Assembly (NCBI RefSeq): GCF_047638075.1
Contig: NZ_JBLJBV010000058.1
Coordinates: forward strand, 1 to 8,058
Reading direction: 5' to 3'
DNA: 8,058 bases
Source of the DNA: UBA6197 sp047638075
GTDB taxonomy: Bacteria > Pseudomonadota > Alphaproteobacteria > Rhodobacterales > Rhodobacteraceae
The notes below the pieces were generated by a model. It had not been told where the DNA came from. It saw only the letters and a list, made by a program, of their open reading frames with translations, and did no database searches. Positions within the stretch are counted from its first letter, which is position 1, and each line of letters opens with the position of its first letter. The translations under genes and the position numbers were made by a program. Shown here one piece after another: positions 7,118-8,058 of this stretch.

Positions 7118-8058
7118 GTGAAAATTCTGTTCGTGCATCAGAATTTTCCGGGTCAGTTTCCGCATCTGGCGCCGGCGCTTCGGGCGCGTGGGCATGATGT
7201 CATGGCGCTGACGGCTGAAACAAACATGCGCCCGTCGCCCATACGGGTGATGAAATACCGCAGGCCTGCCGCCGTGACCCTGTCGTCATCCCTGACCCAG
7301 ATTTACGCCGATGCCGCCGAACGCGGTGCCAAGGCGGCGCTGGCCGCCCGGCAGATGCGCGACAGGCTCGGCTATATTCCCGATGTGATCCTTGGCCATT
7401 CCGGCTGGGGCGAGACGCTGTTTCTGCGCGAGATATGGCCCGAGGCGCGGCTTTTGATTTATGCGGAGCTGATGTATCAAACGACCGGGCTTGATGCCGG
7501 TTTCGACCCCGAGTTCGCCCGCCCCGGCATTGGCGCGCAGGTGTCAACCGTGGCGCGGGCGGCGCATCTGGTGCAAGCCATGGTGCAGGCCGACGCGGGG
7601 CTGTCACCGACGCGGTTTCAGGCCGATACCTTTCCGCCCGATCTGCGCCGCAAGATCACTGTGATCCACGACGGGATAGATACCCAAACCGTGCGCCCCA
7701 ACCCCAAGGCGCGGTTGAAAATTCCCGGCACGGACCATGTGTTCAAGCCGGGGGACGAGGTGATCAGCTTTGTCAGCCGCAGTCTTGAACCCTACCGCGG
7801 CTTTCACAGCTTCATGCGGGCGTTGCCTGCGGTGCTGGCCGCGCGGCCAAACGCGCATGTCGTGCTGATCGGGGATGAGGGGCAAAGCTATGGCCCCGCC
7901 CCGAAAGACGGGCAAAGCTGGAAGCAGCGCTACCTTGATGAGGTCGGCGGTCAGCTTGATCTGTCGCGCGTGCATTTTCTGGGGCGCGTGCCCTATCCTG
8001 TATTCCTGTCGCTGTTGCAGGTCAGCCGGGTTCACGCCTATCTGACCTACCCGTTCGT
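7118..8058 (+). CDS. Family 4 glycosyltransferase, 5' part (3' end outside window)
   Basis: About 313 residues are visible with no stop codon before the window ends. The start is GTG at 7118, four bases after the yejF stop, with GGGGAAG (7104-7110) as ribosome binding site. The protein opens MKILFVHQNFPGQFPHLAPA, a Rossmann strand and glycine loop typical of GT-B enzymes. GHSGWGETLF at 93-102 is characteristic of the N-terminal domain known as Glyco_trans_4_3. The second Rossmann domain begins near residue 214, and SRSLEPYRGF (220-229) matches the usual GT4 motif with its Arg-Gly. No signal peptide or membrane segment is apparent, so it probably acts in the cytoplasm or at the inner membrane face, moving a sugar from a nucleotide donor. 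Donor and acceptor cannot be told. Spacing suggests co-transcription with yejABEF. The missing part should hold the C-terminal ExxxxxxxE donor-binding motif. Confidence 0.88.
   Translation, partial: MKILFVHQNFPGQFPHLAPALRARGHDVMALTAETNMRPSPIRVMKYRRPAAVTLSSSLTQIYADAAERGAKAALAARQMRDRLGYIPDVILGHSGWGETLFLREIWPEARLLIYAELMYQTTGLDAGFDPEFARPGIGAQVSTVARAAHLVQAMVQADAGLSPTRFQADTFPPDLRRKITVIHDGIDTQTVRPNPKARLKIPGTDHVFKPGDEVISFVSRSLEPYRGFHSFMRALPAVLAARPNAHVVLIGDEGQSYGPAPKDGQSWKQRYLDEVGGQLDLSRVHFLGRVPYPVFLSLLQVSRVHAYLTYPF

Overview
The window looks like chromosomal DNA from an alphaproteobacterium of the Rhodobacterales (Roseobacter/Rhodobacter/Paracoccus group). The evidence is high GC with strong G/C at third codon positions, a monofunctional prephenate dehydratase, and a membrane-tethered cytochrome c closely resembling Paracoccus CycM (c552) / Rhodobacter cytochrome cy. 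No tRNA, rRNA, CRISPR array, insertion sequence or phage gene was seen. The region reads as ordinary core genome rather than a mobile island.

Layout. Bases 1-362 (minus strand) hold the 5' part of pheA, which leaves the window before its end. A 250-base divergent intergenic region follows (363-612), with a nested inverted repeat over the pheA leader. Next on the plus strand is cycM (613-1212), whose transcript should stop at a strong intrinsic terminator (1232-1260). A 115-base leader with small inverted repeats precedes a tight plus-strand operon: yejA (1376-3238), yejB (3270-4427), yejE (4427-5530), yejF (5527-7113), and a family 4 glycosyltransferase (from 7118, cut by the window end). Inside the operon the gaps are 31, -1, -4 and +4 bases.

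How the genes work together. CycM carries electrons from the bc1 complex to a terminal oxidase. YejABEF is a complete peptide importer of the microcin-C / oligopeptide type: a periplasmic binding protein, two permeases, and one double-ATPase protein. In other bacteria this system takes up oligopeptides, microcin C, some host antimicrobial peptides, or muropeptides. Which of these applies here cannot be read from the sequence. The glycosyltransferase, only 4 bases after yejF, is probably co-transcribed with it. Its acceptor is unknown.

The window shows no clearly new system. The points most worth a second look are paired cysteines in periplasmic insertions of both permeases (the only cysteines in either protein), the coupling of the glycosyltransferase to the importer, the in-frame 15-base repeat array in the cytochrome tether, and the inverted repeats in the two leader regions.
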